64,000 nucleotides of DNA from Euschistus heros (taxonomy: Eukaryota > Arthropoda > Insecta > Hemiptera > Pentatomidae). Location: positions 1,617,501 to 1,681,500 of the forward strand of contig RCWM02000008.1 in NCBI GenBank assembly GCA_003667255.2, written 5' to 3'. The notes beneath the pieces were generated by a model. It made no database searches and had not been told where the DNA came from. It saw only the letters and a program-made list of their open reading frames with translations. The position numbers were made by a program, and so were the translations under genes. Within the stretch, counting starts at the first letter, position 1; each line of letters starts with the position of its first letter. Shown one piece after another: positions 22,690 through 34,389 of this stretch.

Positions 22690-23260
22690 AGCACGGCATG
22701 ACAGAGGTGAGGTAGCGTACCGAAAACGGTGCCGGGACGATATTAAATAGGAAAGCTATAAAAATGTAGATGAAGTAGGGAAGCTGATTTGACTCCAGAC
22801 AACAATGAATATATTACCCGGCCCAGGGGATTAGCTGTCCTAGGGGCGGGCGGGGTGGGGGTAGAGCGAGGAGAGGGGATGGAGGGGAGGGGTGTCAAAA
22901 ATTAATTGTCACTTGGTCCCCTGGAAATAAATATGCATGATGTAGTTCTCTCCTCTGGAGCTCCTAATCCAGGGCTGTGGCTTTACAAAAATAATTAAAT
23001 GTGGCCCCTCCTCCATCCCTATATAATATGTCGCCTGGAAAATGGCTGGGATAAAGATGTCAGTCCGGATATTCTCCTTCACTTTATGTTTACGACGGTT
23101 CAGACACTGTGGTATTTTTTTCAATTCGTTTTGTGCCTTTTGGGGTTCGAGGACTGTGAGGGATGTGAAATATGGAAAATTCCATCGCATCGTGAAGAGT
23201 CGTAAAAACTTTATCACATCAAGACCTTCCCTACTATACACGTGTTCTTAATTTTACCCT
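22690..23260. promoter_or_regulatory. Candidate regulatory island
   Basis: G+C-richer and repeat-poor. Overlapping short open frames exist on both strands (for example 22,909-23,241 minus), but none shows a domain, and two-strand openness argues for non-coding constraint or chance. Confidence 0.2.
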
Positions 23261-23587
23261 TTATTAGTTCTTACTTTACCTTACTAATTCGCCAACCCAA
23301 GTCTACTTTATTAGATTTCTATGAGCCTTCGAAATCAGTAGAGCAATATGTTTAGTATTTGAATGATTCCTTTTACTACTATCAATGAATCGCTAAGACA
23401 TACCTTTTTGTTCCAGTAATGACGCGTATATATATCAAATAAATATTTCAATATTAGAGGACATTACGTCACGGGATTTTGCCATCACAGCATACATAAA
23501 TATGTTCTATCAGCTCCTCTCGGAATTTGAGGAGATAAAACATATTGAAAAATTATTCAGAATGTTATCTTAAAAGTTTCTAACATT

Positions 23588-23990
23588 CCAACTCATCCTA
23601 CCACTGTCTTCTCACCACTTACGCTGATGACACATGTGTGTTATCAGTAAACAATGATCCCTTCGTTGCCTCCCAAACACTCCAATCTTATATCCTAAAC
23701 CTTCGAGAATGGTGTCAAAAATGGAGAATCAAAATAAATCCAAAAAATTCTCACCAAATAACCTTTTCTCATCGTCGTAAACCCACAACTCCCTGTCCTA
23801 CCCCATTAATGATATCCACTAATCCCTGTTGAACAGATCCGATACCTAGGACTCCACTAAGACAAGCGTCTTACTTGGAATCCACATACAAGTTCACGTT
23901 ATTGTAATAGTTAACAGCATATTTACTTGACGTATGAATTTTGTACAGTTGTAAATTTCAATAAATTGTAAAAAAAAAAAAAATAATAAA
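23588..23990 (+). mobile_element. Internally deleted Jockey LINE with target duplication
   Basis: Flanks AAAAGTTTCTAACATT (23,572-23,587) and AAAAGTTTCTTACATT (23,991-24,006) form a 16-bp duplication with one mismatch. The insert starts in the palm: LLTTYADDTCVLSVNNDPFV holds the YADD catalytic box, followed by LQSYILNLREWCQKWRIKIN. After a stop near 23,832 the sequence jumps near 23,895 to the 3' UTR and AATAAATTGT plus an A-rich tail. It belongs to the same family as 36,664-37,260. Confidence 0.9.
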
Positions 23991-24079
23991 AAAAGTTTCT
24001 TACATTGCCAATATTAGAGTAAGATAAATAGCTAATTGAGGAATAATCTTTCAAAATTGAACATGCCCTTTATTGATTT

Positions 24080-24145
24080 ATAGTTCTTTGTTAATTCTTA
24101 AGGGACTTAAGGTCCCAGAATAAATAACTTTCATTTATTTTATGA
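24080..24145 (+). repeat. CR1-like 3' tail only
   Basis: 'gacttaaggtcccagaataa' followed by 'ataactttcattt' matches the 3' end of the CR1-like copies at 13.85, 27.53 and 29.34 kb. No coding part remains. Confidence 0.6.
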
Positions 24146-24149
24146 AGAA

Positions 24150-25940
24150 CTAATAAAATGGCTACAGCATGAATTGAGTAAACAAAGCCACCCACCCAAT
24201 AACGAAAACTCTCCCCCAATATATGCCATAGTTAATTAGTTTTTCGACGAAGAGGGTGATGGGTGGCACATGTACAACTTTTCAATAGGCACATGTTCAA
24301 TCAACTTTTTACACAAAAGCGGCCCTTAAATCAGCTAATTCCAGGGAAAGGGGAAAGCCACGCCCGACCCCTACCTCCCGTGTCAACAAAAAACCAACTA
24401 TTCAAACGTCAGCAGATAAGTTTCGGCCAGCTTCTCTTCAAGAGTAGAGAGGGCTGTTGAAAAGGAACTGGGTCGAAATGGGAGCAAAGTGATTGCAGCG
24501 TTATTTGAGCAGCTAAAGGGGAGGGGAGGTTCAGGATAGAAGGGAACATGTAGAAAAATGGGTAATAGACTTCAGACCTACTGACTGATCTGTTATTCCT
24601 AGAATGTGTTAGCTAAAGAATTTCAGAGCAAATCAAAAGAAGAATTAGTCATTTGTTGATAAGAAAGTTCTTCGACATTCATACGTTTTTTCAATGGTAT
24701 ACTATTCTATTACATAAGCATACAAAGATTTTTTTTTTTTTTTTTTTAGCACTTTGCAATCGATTCATATTCATCAACATTAAAAAGCTAAAGTGTTATT
24801 ACAAATAAAATAATGCAAAAATATAGTAAAATAAAAAAAAAAAATTATCTCAGTTTAGGTTGATATTACGTACAAACACCAAGTCTATACAAGAACTACT
24901 ACGTTCTGTACAGGAATTTGATAGGAATTACTAGACCCTAGTGTAATATTAAAAATATTAATATTAATATTATTTAAAAAAAAAAAACGTTTTCTCTTAT
25001 CCTCCAACCGTATATAGATACTTATAAACAAAAACAAAATAATAATCGAGAAGAAAGGATCTTGTTTTGCCTTCTTGGCATTTTAAGATTGGTTTCTCTC
25101 CTGATCCTAGAGCCTCAGTTGACTGTACGTCCTTTATCATTTCGAATGAGAAGGAATCACTCTTTCGGCGATAATATTAATTTTTGTTCTTAATAACGAA
25201 CAATAACAATTGTTACGAGAGGTAAAGGACCGTTAAACTCTTGAAACCGTTAGTACCCGTAAAAACATGTACCATGTACCGAAATACTCCAGGAAAGAAT
25301 TCGTTCAACCCACGCATAGAGGGTTGGTTTCTTTTTTTTTTTTTATTTGTCCAAGTTATGACAAAATATATTCAACAACCCAGCTTCATATTCAATCTGA
25401 AATTCAAACTAAGACGAGAAGAAATAACTATAAGCCAAAAAGGGGGCATTTCTGCGACTTTTTTAGGTAGAGAAGAACGAGGAGTGGTATTATAAAGGAT
25501 AATGGAGAGACAGAGAGAGAGAGGAGGAGCTACATAAAGGGAAGTAATGTTGCCGGGGTATGACACACTCGTGAGCTCCCCCCCCCCCCCCCCCCCCGGT
25601 GAATAGTGCTCCATTCCAGTCAATAGCCGTTCAGATGGGGCCCTCTTTTAGAACACTCCTCAGCAGATCTACTGGAGCAGACCGGCTCTTCTAGCAAGTA
25701 AGAGGGGAGGATATCCTCTGTCCTGGAGGGGGGAGTGGAAGCAGAAGGGGAGGGGTTTCTCTCTACGGCATTATGTAAAACAACTTTAATAAAAATTTAA
25801 ACAGAATCGCTAAATAATTTTTATACAGAACCTATACTAGATTAAAAAAAAAAAAAAAAAAAATTATATAAGGAAAATTGCTAATTATAGTCGCTTTACT
25901 CGTTATAGGCAAGCTATAACAACTACTTAATTTATTTAAG
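24150..25940. other. Gene-free stretch with simple repeats
   Basis: A (GA)n-type tract lies at 25,505-25,530 and a 20-bp poly-C at 25,578-25,597. The part from 25,120 to 25,780 is G+C-richer and could be regulatory. No gene is supported. Confidence 0.45.
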
Positions 25941-25949
25941 GAACTATAT

Positions 25950-26100
25950 ATATTTTTTCTATTTCTATTTAATATATATACATAAATAAATGTGAGGAAA
26001 TATTATTACAATAACAGGTCTATAGCTTATAACGTCTCAAGAAACTATGTGTTGGTCGCACTTCAACAAGATCTACCTTAGAAACTAACTAAGCCGTCCT
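25950..26100 (-). repeat. Jockey 3' UTR fragment
   Basis: 'aaatgtgaggaaatattatt' with 'cacttcaacaagatctacct' on the plus strand matches the 3' UTR seen at 26,290-26,370, which belongs to the next Jockey copy. Confidence 0.5.
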
Positions 26101-26239
26101 CTTTTCAGGCGCACAGTGGAACGAAACCTGACTTTGAGGGCACAAATTCATATTTGAATTTGAAACAGTGAACATATACAGTGAGGGTACAGGGGTGGAT
26201 GAATGAAAGGAATCTGTTATAGAGTATTAGAAAAACAGT

Positions 26240-26700
26240 AATATAATTTTCTTTTTCTATTTATTTATTGATTTTTACAATATATACATACATCAAGTAA
26301 ATGTGAGGAAATATATAACTTGTAGAGAAACCAGCCATTAGTAGCATTTAAATAAATCTACATTAGAAGGTCCCTAGGCCATCTTCTTCTAGGAAGCCTC
26401 GGATGGTTATCGGGAATAGAGTGTGTAGCAAGTTGGGAAACTAGTGGTTCAGAGTGGAAATGGAGTTTACTATGAAAGGACAGGTACTTGGTTAGGGCCA
26501 AATGAGAAACACGTGGGACGTTAAGATATTTATTGATTGGTTTCCCTTTCACATAAGAAGAAGCATAGAGGATATTACGAAGGATTTTGAATAGTAAGGA
26601 CTGGATACGGGAAGAACTGGATTGTATGGTTGAGCACCGAAGTTATGTAAGTCAAAATAGGTCTAATTACTGTTATGTAAGAAAGTCAAACCTTTACATT
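26240..26700 (-). mobile_element. 5'-truncated Jockey LINE fragment
   Basis: The minus frame 26,552-26,358 reads VSHLALTKYLSFHSKLHFHS, EPLVSQLATHSIPDNHPRLP and RRRWPRDLLM, ending at a stop. This is the intact C-terminus of this Jockey family and gives the natural end of its reverse transcriptase. The 5' end is lost near 26,695. The A tail is represented by T-rich sequence near 26,245-26,275. Confidence 0.8.
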
Positions 26701-26713
26701 AGGTTGAGTACCA

Positions 26714-27545
26714 ATGTTTACTGGTCTTCCTCATGTTTTAAATCTTGTATTCAGCATATTCGCTAATTTCCTTCAACTTGAAGACAAGTTAATATTTAAA
26801 AAAATAAACAAAAACATATTATCTCAGTCGCCTTCCTATATCCTGAAAGCATTAACATTAAAATCATCAGTGAGTTCCCGCAAAACCAGATCCCGTTCCT
26901 CAGACCTCTACCTAACTCAGTTCAACACAACATCCTTCAAACGTTCCTTTATTTCCAGAGCCTCTAACTTCTGGAACTCCCTCCTTTCCATCATTCGCCA
27001 TTCCTCCACTCACAATAGCTTCAAATCCCGACTTTTCGTTTACTTGTTAGATATTCAATCTAATAGTCATATCGATGAAGAAAATATTTTTTAAAATGAA
27101 ATATAAATATTCTGAATATAATACTGATTTTGTACTATTATATATTGCACTAAATTTGTATAATTGGTTTCGGCATAATTTATATTATTTTATCAGACAA
27201 GGATGCACTATTTTTCCGGATGATTTATATTTCTTAGCTTTGTTTACTGTTTTTTCATTGATTTTTATTTTTATTTTCCCTATTTTGTTTTCGTATCTTA
27301 TTTTAAATTCTAACGTTAAGATATAATTTGTTTTTCGTGTGATATTTTAAAACAGTAGTATTACTTTTATTACTTTATATTGTAATTTAATATTTCTTTT
27401 AAATTCCTTAATTTAATTTAATTGGTATTTTTCTTGCTTTACTATATTTCTAAATTATACATAGGCCAGCTAGGCAGCCATTAATTGTTCATTATAATTA
27501 TTCTTTAGGGGCAATGGCCCCAGAATAAAATTTATTTTCATTTCA
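26714..27545 (+). mobile_element. CR1/L2-like LINE fragment with full 3' UTR
   Basis: The frame 26,714-27,094 includes LTLKSSVSSRKTRSRSSDLY, SFKRSFISRASNFWNSLLSI and THNSFKSRLFVYLL, the C-terminal CR1/L2 signature. About 450 bp of AT-rich 3' UTR follow, ending in 'atggccccagaataaaattt' near 27,510-27,530. Only about 90 residues of the protein are recognisable. Endonuclease and catalytic palm are absent. Confidence 0.8.
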
Positions 27546-27899
27546 TTCCTATTTCAAAGTTATTATGTTCTGAGATATTAATTATGAAATAGGAATATAT
27601 ATATTTTTTGTTTTACTTTATTTTTTTAAATCTTACCTTGCCTTCAAGCTGAAGGCAATTAGCGAGTATGCTGAATACAAGATAACATGTGAAACATCAG
27701 GAAGACCTGTAATCATTGGTAATTTCTCCTCGTGACATTATTTTAGATTGTGACTTAGACCCTTATCCAACTCCTTTTAAGCCTTCGGTAGGTATTGATG
27801 GGAGTATTTGTTGTAGCCATGTTTGTATAAATCTGTGGATGGATGGTCATGAAATATTCTGCTTTTTAGATTTGTTGTTGATAATATATGTTTTTATTT

Positions 27900-27990
27900 T
27901 GAAGAGAAAAGATTTGCCCGGTCGGGATTCGAAATCCCCACTTCTCTGCCGAGCTTTTCCGAACCAGGGAAACTGCTTTTTGTTTTGATG
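27900..27990 (-). repeat. Possible tRNA-derived SINE head
   Basis: On the minus strand, GATTTCGAATCCCGACCGGG resembles a B box (GGTTCGAATCC) followed by typical SINE/tRNA sequence. The A box is not clear. Confidence 0.3.
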
Positions 27991-28179
27991 TGGACCAGTA
28001 CAGAGGGTAAGTGTAAGTCTGTAGGTAGAGTTCTTACGCGTGGTACATAGGTTTCATAGAGATGCTGCAATTAGTGGCAGTGTTTGTGATTGATAAGTTT
28101 CTAGTTTGTATAAGTAAGTTTTTTTGGGTGATCTATAAACTTGTGATTAACACTATATTTTTTTTTGAGACTACTACAA

Positions 28180-28700
28180 AATCTTTTATTTAAATAAAAT
28201 TACGGTCCACCAATTAACAGAAGCCTCTCTAAGTAAACAACCGTTAAAGCGCCATTTCAATCCATTACCTGCAATTTAATTTAGTCCAGACAGCAAAGGT
28301 CGACGAACCGGGTTTCCTCTCCAATTGAAAACAACTAAAGCAAGGAAGCTCTTAACGAACATTTAAAATCGGATAATTTATACATCGAGTTCTTTAATTG
28401 AAAATTCTCTTATTTGATCAGTTGTTGAGCACAGGTCGAAAAAAAGCGTAATTATTCAAAAGGAAGGATATCAGTGTATTCTAAATTCAAAACTTTTCAG
28501 TAATGGATGGAACGCTCTCGAAGAAGTAAATACAAGGAGTGGGGCGGAATCTGTAATGGCGTAGTTAATTCTGCAAACAATAGCCTGGCTCTTTTATTCC
28601 ATCTTTTAGAATTAATGATACTAGTCATTTGCTATTCCCCGAATAATTTATACGTTCAAGACCCTGTATTTTATAATAAATTACACAAATAGAAAATTTG
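28180..28700. promoter_or_regulatory. Candidate regulatory island
   Basis: Non-repetitive with even composition and homeodomain-core (TTAATTG/CAATTAA) sites near 28,215, 28,275 and 28,395. No exon. Texture-based inference. Confidence 0.25.
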
Positions 28701-28854
28701 TATGATTTAGATTTCTTCTTATTATTATATATATAAAAGAAATAAAAGAAAAAAAAAAGAGGAAGTTTGGATCATAAACTAGTTTTCAATGTTTCCCTGA
28801 ATTTAATTGTTCTAGTAATTTATGGTGTAAAAAGTAATTGAAAAAAAATGTCTC

Positions 28855-29355
28855 TTGTACACTAGTTATCGGTATTTCCTTTCTCTTTCAAACCGTCCAA
28901 TCCTATTGCCCACAATACATTTCCGAACTCCGACTCAAATCTTCAGTTCTTACCCGCCAAACCCGTCCCCGTCAATCAGATTTGTATTCTCCTGCTCATT
29001 GCTCAGCCACTTTCCAGTTGCAGAATTGCTCATCAACCCGATCGATCCTCCTCTCTATGGAACTCTATCCCTCTCAACATCAATAATTAAATTACCCTTT
29101 CCACTTTCAAATACCACATCTTTAACCACCTACCACCCAGGTCCTGTCCTCTATAAACATTCAATAGCCACATTTTAGTAGTATAAAATATGAACAATTT
29201 ATATTCAAGAAATCTTATTGCTTTTGTAAATAACTTATTTTAAAAATTCTGTTACTTTTTATTAATATCATTTTAGGGCTCTGAAGGCCTTTGGTTGAAC
29301 AATTTTTTTTTTATTCTTACGGGAGTTATCGTCCCAGAATAAATAAAGAATAATT
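28855..29355 (+). mobile_element. CR1/L2-like LINE fragment
   Basis: ISELRLKSSVLTRQTRPRQS then DLYSPAHCSATFQLQ aligns with the 26.8-kb copy (LKSSVSSRKTRSRSSDLY). A frameshift follows. The 3' end has 'gttatcgtcccagaataaat' near 29,324-29,344. Short and broken. Confidence 0.7.
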
Positions 29356-29424
29356 ATTATAAGGACCTCTTGTCTGCTGAACTAAAACCTTTTCTATGAA
29401 TACCCAGGATTATACATAGATAGG

Positions 29425-29426
<2 letters not shown>

Positions 29427-29474
<48 letters not shown>
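29427..29474. repeat. (TA)n microsatellite, about 24 units
   Basis: Uninterrupted TA dinucleotides. Confidence 0.97.
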
Positions 29475-29479
<5 letters not shown>

Positions 29480-29535
29480 TTAATTTAGGATTTAGGATTT
29501 AGAGAGTCGCATAATTTCAAAAAAGAAAATAAATA

Positions 29536-29663
29536 AATTGAGACGTAGAATTCCAAAACCAGCCAAGTCCAATTTCCAGATGATTTTTTTAAAAATAATT
29601 TTTCTACTTGGTTTTGAGGACAGGGGATTGACATGGTTGGTTTTGGAATTCTACGCCTCATTT
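29536..29663. mobile_element. 128-bp hairpin element (inverted repeat arms)
   Basis: Arm 29,536-29,569 and arm 29,630-29,663 are inverted copies with about 29 of 34 bases matching, around the shared core TAGAATTCCAAAACCA. A single related arm occurs alone at 40,663-40,697. A small foldback MITE is the simplest reading. Target duplications were not identified. Confidence 0.6.
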
Positions 29664-29772
29664 AAATTCTAGTAAAACCGCCCTTAACTGAGAATATCAC
29701 GGAAGTAATGTATGAAGTAATGTTTGGTTGACTTTTAAAACTGAACTTAACACTTCACACTTAATTGTTTAA

Positions 29773-30373
29773 TTTTTTTTTTATTTCTTATATAATTTTT
29801 ACAATTCACAATTTTGAATGCTGTACCAAAAATATAACACTCTCAAACTTAAATCAAATGCTATTAAACAACTTAAGTATATGCTGATATAATCATAATT
29901 TATAATAAAAGAAGAATATGCAAAAAAAACTTTCGAAGAATAAAAAGAATAAAAATATAACATCCTAGTAATAAAATAAACAAAATTGTAACTATGCATT
30001 CTTAAATAAGCAGGCTTTATATAGTAACAGTTTATTATCTGTGCTAAGCTTAGAATTCCTATTAACGTATGGGTATATAGTACACAGAGCCCTGTTGTAT
30101 ATAGTACACATAATCAGTGGATGAAGTTAACGTCAGTCCTTTATACATCGTTAAGTCCTAAATATTTAATCTGAGTTGACCAAGGTATATGCGTTTTGTT
30201 TACAGTCAATTGGGGAATATTGTTTGGCCGTCTCTTTGTAAATAGTATAGCTTGTGTTTTTTCCTGATAAATTTTGATTTTCCATTTATTGTAAAATCTC
30301 TCCCTTTTTTTTCAGTGATGTAGTCACTCTATTAGATTTTTTAACTTTGAATAAGTTAGGTTTGTTATTAGAA
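29773..30373 (-). mobile_element. Jockey-clade LINE fragment with target duplication
   Basis: Flanks AATTGTTTAA (29,763-29,772) and AATTGTTTTAA (30,374-30,384) differ by one T. The minus-strand translation near 30,300-30,130 reads NKWKIKIYQEKTQAILFTKR, RPNNIPQLTVNKTHIPW and STQIKYLGL, the region just after the YADD box of a Jockey reverse transcriptase. The rest up to the A tail is decayed or deleted. It is probably the same family as the copy at 8.14-9.0 kb, which shares IIFTKRRP. Confidence 0.75.
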
Positions 30374-30479
30374 AATTGTTTTAAAAAAGAGCAAAGGACT
30401 TAACACCAGTCCTCCCCTGCTGTTAAATCCAAAACAATTATATAATTTAAATCCTTGATAAATGTTTACTAACCAAAAT

Positions 30480-31590
30480 AAAGAATAGCAGCGTGCGCAG
30501 CTCGTAAGGCTATAACAAAAAAAAAATTAGGAGCTTCAGCTCGTGCAAGTCGAAATTGTAACCCTATTCGGAATCCACTTTGGCCTTTCGATTCTCAATA
30601 CCGATCCATATCTCAATAATCGACAGACTTGACATCCCTAAAATGAAACCTTCGCACCTTTAATAAAATATTTTACAAGGCAGCCACAGTCCAAATGTAC
30701 TCCAAGAAGCGGAATCTTTTCAGATCGACAATAAACGGGAACAAAATCATTAAAACAGGCGTTTAGGGCTATTGATAAGAACAAGCGGTAAGTTCTAAAG
30801 GGGCGACACGCACAAGTATTTGTAAGAGAGGCGTGATAAAGCATTATAAAAGAAGGAGCTGAGAAATAAAAGATTTAAGGAGGCCTAAGTAGACCGGCAG
30901 CGGTGCCCGAGGGCCTGGTTAAAAATTCAAAGGGATTTGTTTTGTCAAAGGGACCCCTGCAGAATAGACACTCGTTATGGGCCGCTTCCTCTCCCCCGAA
31001 TTATCCCAATTCTTTTCCCTAAAGTAGCTCCTTCTTCACAAGGGCTTTTTCACCCACGGCTCTTCAAAGTCCTCATATGAAAAGGCGTTATTCCAAAGCC
31101 AGTAATTGGAACCGAGCTCTGGGGCCTTCTCAATGGAACCTGGGAATAAACAAGCCGTCCATAAAAATAAAATCTTCCATGGGGGTTATCAGGAGTTGGT
31201 GACGTGACGTCATTAGAACGGGGCTGTTAATGTCAATGAGCTGATATCATATTGGTGGATACAGTACAGCAGATAGTCGAACTGACAGGGGGGTCGGACT
31301 ATGTTAGCAGCCTGTTCAATAAAAGACTGAGATAAATCACTAGGGGTTATCTGTCCTTTTTATTCCCTATTCAGGGCATTGCAATCACAGCCCAGGATAG
31401 CGGCGCTCCCGGCCAATATATCTGAACTTGGACAATCGACATGCAGCAGCTGTACGCTACACGCTGCACAACTTCGCCCCTCCCCCTTTATTTTTTTTTA
31501 TAAAATAAACGAAACTCTGGTTATGAAAGCATTCGTGAAAGCAATGGAAAGCCCCCAACGGTCGAATGATCCGTTACAAGCCCGTAATTA
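30480..31590. promoter_or_regulatory. Candidate regulatory island, largest in window
   Basis: About 1.1 kb with balanced composition, few homopolymers and no similarity to other parts of the window. It includes a perfect palindromic CRE-type site TGACGTCA at 31,205-31,212. No open frame has recognisable content. The size and lack of decay pattern suggest constraint, but only comparison with a related genome can show that. Confidence 0.3.
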
Positions 31591-31614
31591 TTGAAATGGA
31601 TATGTCTTTCTGCT

Positions 31615-32300
31615 GGGGGTCTATAGGTATTTTAATGTAACATTTTACCATGCTCTAGCTCTATTCTTGTTGCTTGGAGTGAAAATTTGACGAATGTTTC
31701 CCAGTCAGAAATTTAAAGGAGAATATTTTGAGTAGCATAACATCTGCCCCTTGGACTTGAAAATGAATAAAGTTATATTTTGCCTATATCGAGTTACAGT
31801 GAGAACGTATGTGTTTGCTAGCTGTTGGTTTACTAAAGTCAGTATGTAAAGTTGTGTTAATAGCAAATAAAGCTGCTGATGTAATATGTAGAACGATTTG
31901 GATTGAAAAATCCTAAGTCGTTTTATGTGCTTCATTTTTTACTACAACGAAAATCAAAGAAACTAGGAAAACAATAGATCATGGATATGTCAATCTGAAA
32001 TCTATCACTTTCCCCAATTTACAATTTAGAATTGAAAGGGTCAAATTACTTCAATTAGGAATTAAATTAATTTGACAATTAATAATTATTCGAAATGAAC
32101 ACAGTAGAGAGAAAATAGGGGTTTCGAACGTGACCTTTACCCATTCAAACCAATATAGCTCCTAAACGGTAGGTTCTAGCGGCAAATGTAAAATAACAAA
32201 AAATATTCTACATTAAATTTCTGACAAGAAAACTCTTAAACAATTTGCGATACCAACAGAGCTAGAGTGTTTAAAAATGTTACATTACAAGTCGTATATT
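31615..32300. repeat. Family A copy arranged as a foldback
   Basis: A plus-strand head (31,635-31,745, 'catgctctagctctattct') is followed by a minus-strand copy running from right end to head (31,945-32,290, ending with 'accaacagagctagagtg'). The two heads are inverted and face each other over about 420 bp. Either two insertions or one rearranged element could produce this. Confidence 0.7.
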
Positions 32301-32319
32301 GGTCAAATCTTACATCACC

Positions 32320-32854
32320 TTTCAGTTAATGCAAACATACTTATTTTTTTACCCGATTGCGCGGATAATGATTTAAAATTAAGGCGATCTTTAATTGTGT
32401 TTAAATAGCTGGTTTGACAAAAACTCTAGAAAATAACTTGTTAATTATCAAGTTACCAGTTCATTATTCTATATTCATAAAACAAATCATGAAGCTGACA
32501 GATTACCGAAGAGAGTTAAATAAACCAAAATACGAAAATTAAGAAAATCAATGCAAGATAAATTAAGAATAAATTTTAAAAGCAACTAACATACAGTTTA
32601 AACAATGTAGAGGAATTAAGATTTGATTAATAATTTAACAAGAGCGCAGAGGACGAGACGAGACGAGCCCTAAGAGAACAAATATTTGACAAACTGTTAA
32701 TTAAGGCCGACAGACATAATGAGGGCTTTAAGGCATCCATGCATCAGCCGGCTCAAATCGAAATTACCGTCCCCGCAAGACCAGTTGGGGTCCCCTCTAA
32801 GCCGCTACAATCCCGGATTATAATATGTCTGTCTCAACATTATACGGATAACAT
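32320..32854. other. AT-rich stretch without supported gene
   Basis: No recognisable content except a short GAGAC triplication near 32,657. Confidence 0.45.
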
Positions 32855-32898
32855 ACATACACACACACACACACACACGCACACGCACACGCACACGC

Positions 32899-32943
<45 letters not shown>
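32855..32943. repeat. (AC)n microsatellite with GC variants
   Basis: About 89 bp of CA repeat with a run of ACGC/CACG variants in the middle. The Thr-His frame through it is an artefact. Confidence 0.98.
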
Positions 32944-32946
<3 letters not shown>

Positions 32947-33154
32947 TCTTGAGGTTCAGTCAATAAATAAAAGCAACTATTTTGGCGACGTTTTACGACT
33001 ATACTGTTCTCATAATCATGCCCTACAGTGAAAAAACGGTTACAATAAAATTATATAAGTTACAAAGGTTATTTCATGACATGAAGTTAGCTATAATATA
33101 AATATATAAAATCATGCGTTAGATTAATTAACTATATATAATTATTGTGTAAAG

Positions 33155-34325
33155 GAAAGATGGAAATTTGTTGGGAGAAAAGACGGCCATTCTCGAAAGG
33201 TGGAACCAGTACTTTAGTGAATTATTAAACACAGAAACCGCTGATAAGATATCTAAAGACAATCTAGATCTAAAGGAACTCAATGAATTCTCATGTCAAT
33301 GAAGAATCACAAGTCGCCAGGGCTTGATGAGATAACCACAGAGATGTTAAAACATGGTGGTAATAAGGTATAGGAAGAAATTTATAATTTAATATTTGAT
33401 ACATGGCTAGAAGAAAACATACTCAAAGATTAGACAAAAACAGCAATATGTCCCATACACAAAAAAGGAGACAAGTTAGTATGCGACAATTATAGAGGCA
33501 TTTCTCTTTTAAGTACAATAAATAAAATAATGGCAGTGCTTCTACAAAAAAGGTTCACTGAATTCACTGAAAGTATTGTACGAGAATACCAAGGAGGCTT
33601 CAGGCCCGGAAGATGAACAGTTGACCAGATATTCTCCCTTAGGCAGGCAATTGAAAAGTGTCATGAATTCAACGTAGAAATGCATCTTTTCTTTGTGGAT
33701 TTTCAGACATATGACAGTGTGGACAGAGAGATACTCCTAAAAATTATGGTAGATGTGGGCATACCAAAAAAAACTAGTTAATATAATCGCCTACCACAAC
33801 ACCTAGCAAAACTAGTTATAATTTCTAGAACCCAAGCAGCGTTATCAGATACCTTCCAAGGATTCGAAGAGGCCGCTATACAGCTGGGTCTTGCAGTGAA
33901 CGAGAATAAGATAGTCTACATGAAAAGGTCAAGATGGAGAACCGAAGAAAATGAAGAAGTAACTTTCACAAATCATAATTTTAGGTCTGTAAACCAGTTC
34001 CAGTACTTGGGAAGCCTGGTCACAATAGACAATAGAATTGAAAGTGAAATAAGAGCAAGAATAGCAGAAAAAAACAGGTGCTATTTCACCCTTCAAAAAG
34101 TGTTTAACTTCGATTCTTTTTCTAAAAGAATGAAAATTCTTATTTACAAGAACATTGTAAGACCAGTGGTAATGTATGGATGCGAAACATGGCCCATAAC
34201 AAAAAAATCAGAAATGATGCTCAATACCTGGGGGGAAAAAAAAAATTGAAGAGATTGGTGGTCCGTTGTGGAGAAGGATCGGGTCCTTGTAGGACCGTAG
34301 TGCCCATATAATAATAATAATAATT
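33155..34325 (+). mobile_element. RTE-like retrotransposon fragment, palm deleted
   Basis: Translation from 33,160 gives LERWNQYFSELLN, then KSPGLDEITTEMLKHGG (frame changes included), ICPIHKKGDKLVCDNYRGIS, YQGGFRPGR and FFVDFQTYDSVDREILL. These are reverse transcriptase blocks 1-4 and include the first catalytic Asp region (FVDF). Near 33,800 a deletion removes the (F/Y)ADD box and joins to LVIISRTQAALSDTFQGFEE. The frame 33,896-34,249 then reads KRSRWRTEENEEVTF, QFQYLGSLVTIDNRIESEIR and VRPVVMYGCETWPITKKSEM. The 3' end is (ATA/TAA)n at 34,307-34,323, as usual for RTE-type elements. Non-functional. The clade is given as RTE-like because no tree can be made here. Confidence 0.88.
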
Positions 34326-34389
34326 ACAAAATATGGAAAAGTATGAAACTACTTACAATGTTACAATGGATATGCTATTGGTATCTACT

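Noticed and set aside
22909..23251. Overlapping frames on both strands in a G+C-richer island
   Set aside because: No domain, no splice structure and two-strand openness; not supported as an exon.
32739..32966. Open frame of 75 codons through the (AC)n tract
   Set aside because: The product is a Thr-His repeat produced by the microsatellite.
33896..34249. 117-codon frame as a host gene
   Set aside because: Its content is the C-terminal half of an RTE-like reverse transcriptase with the palm deleted.
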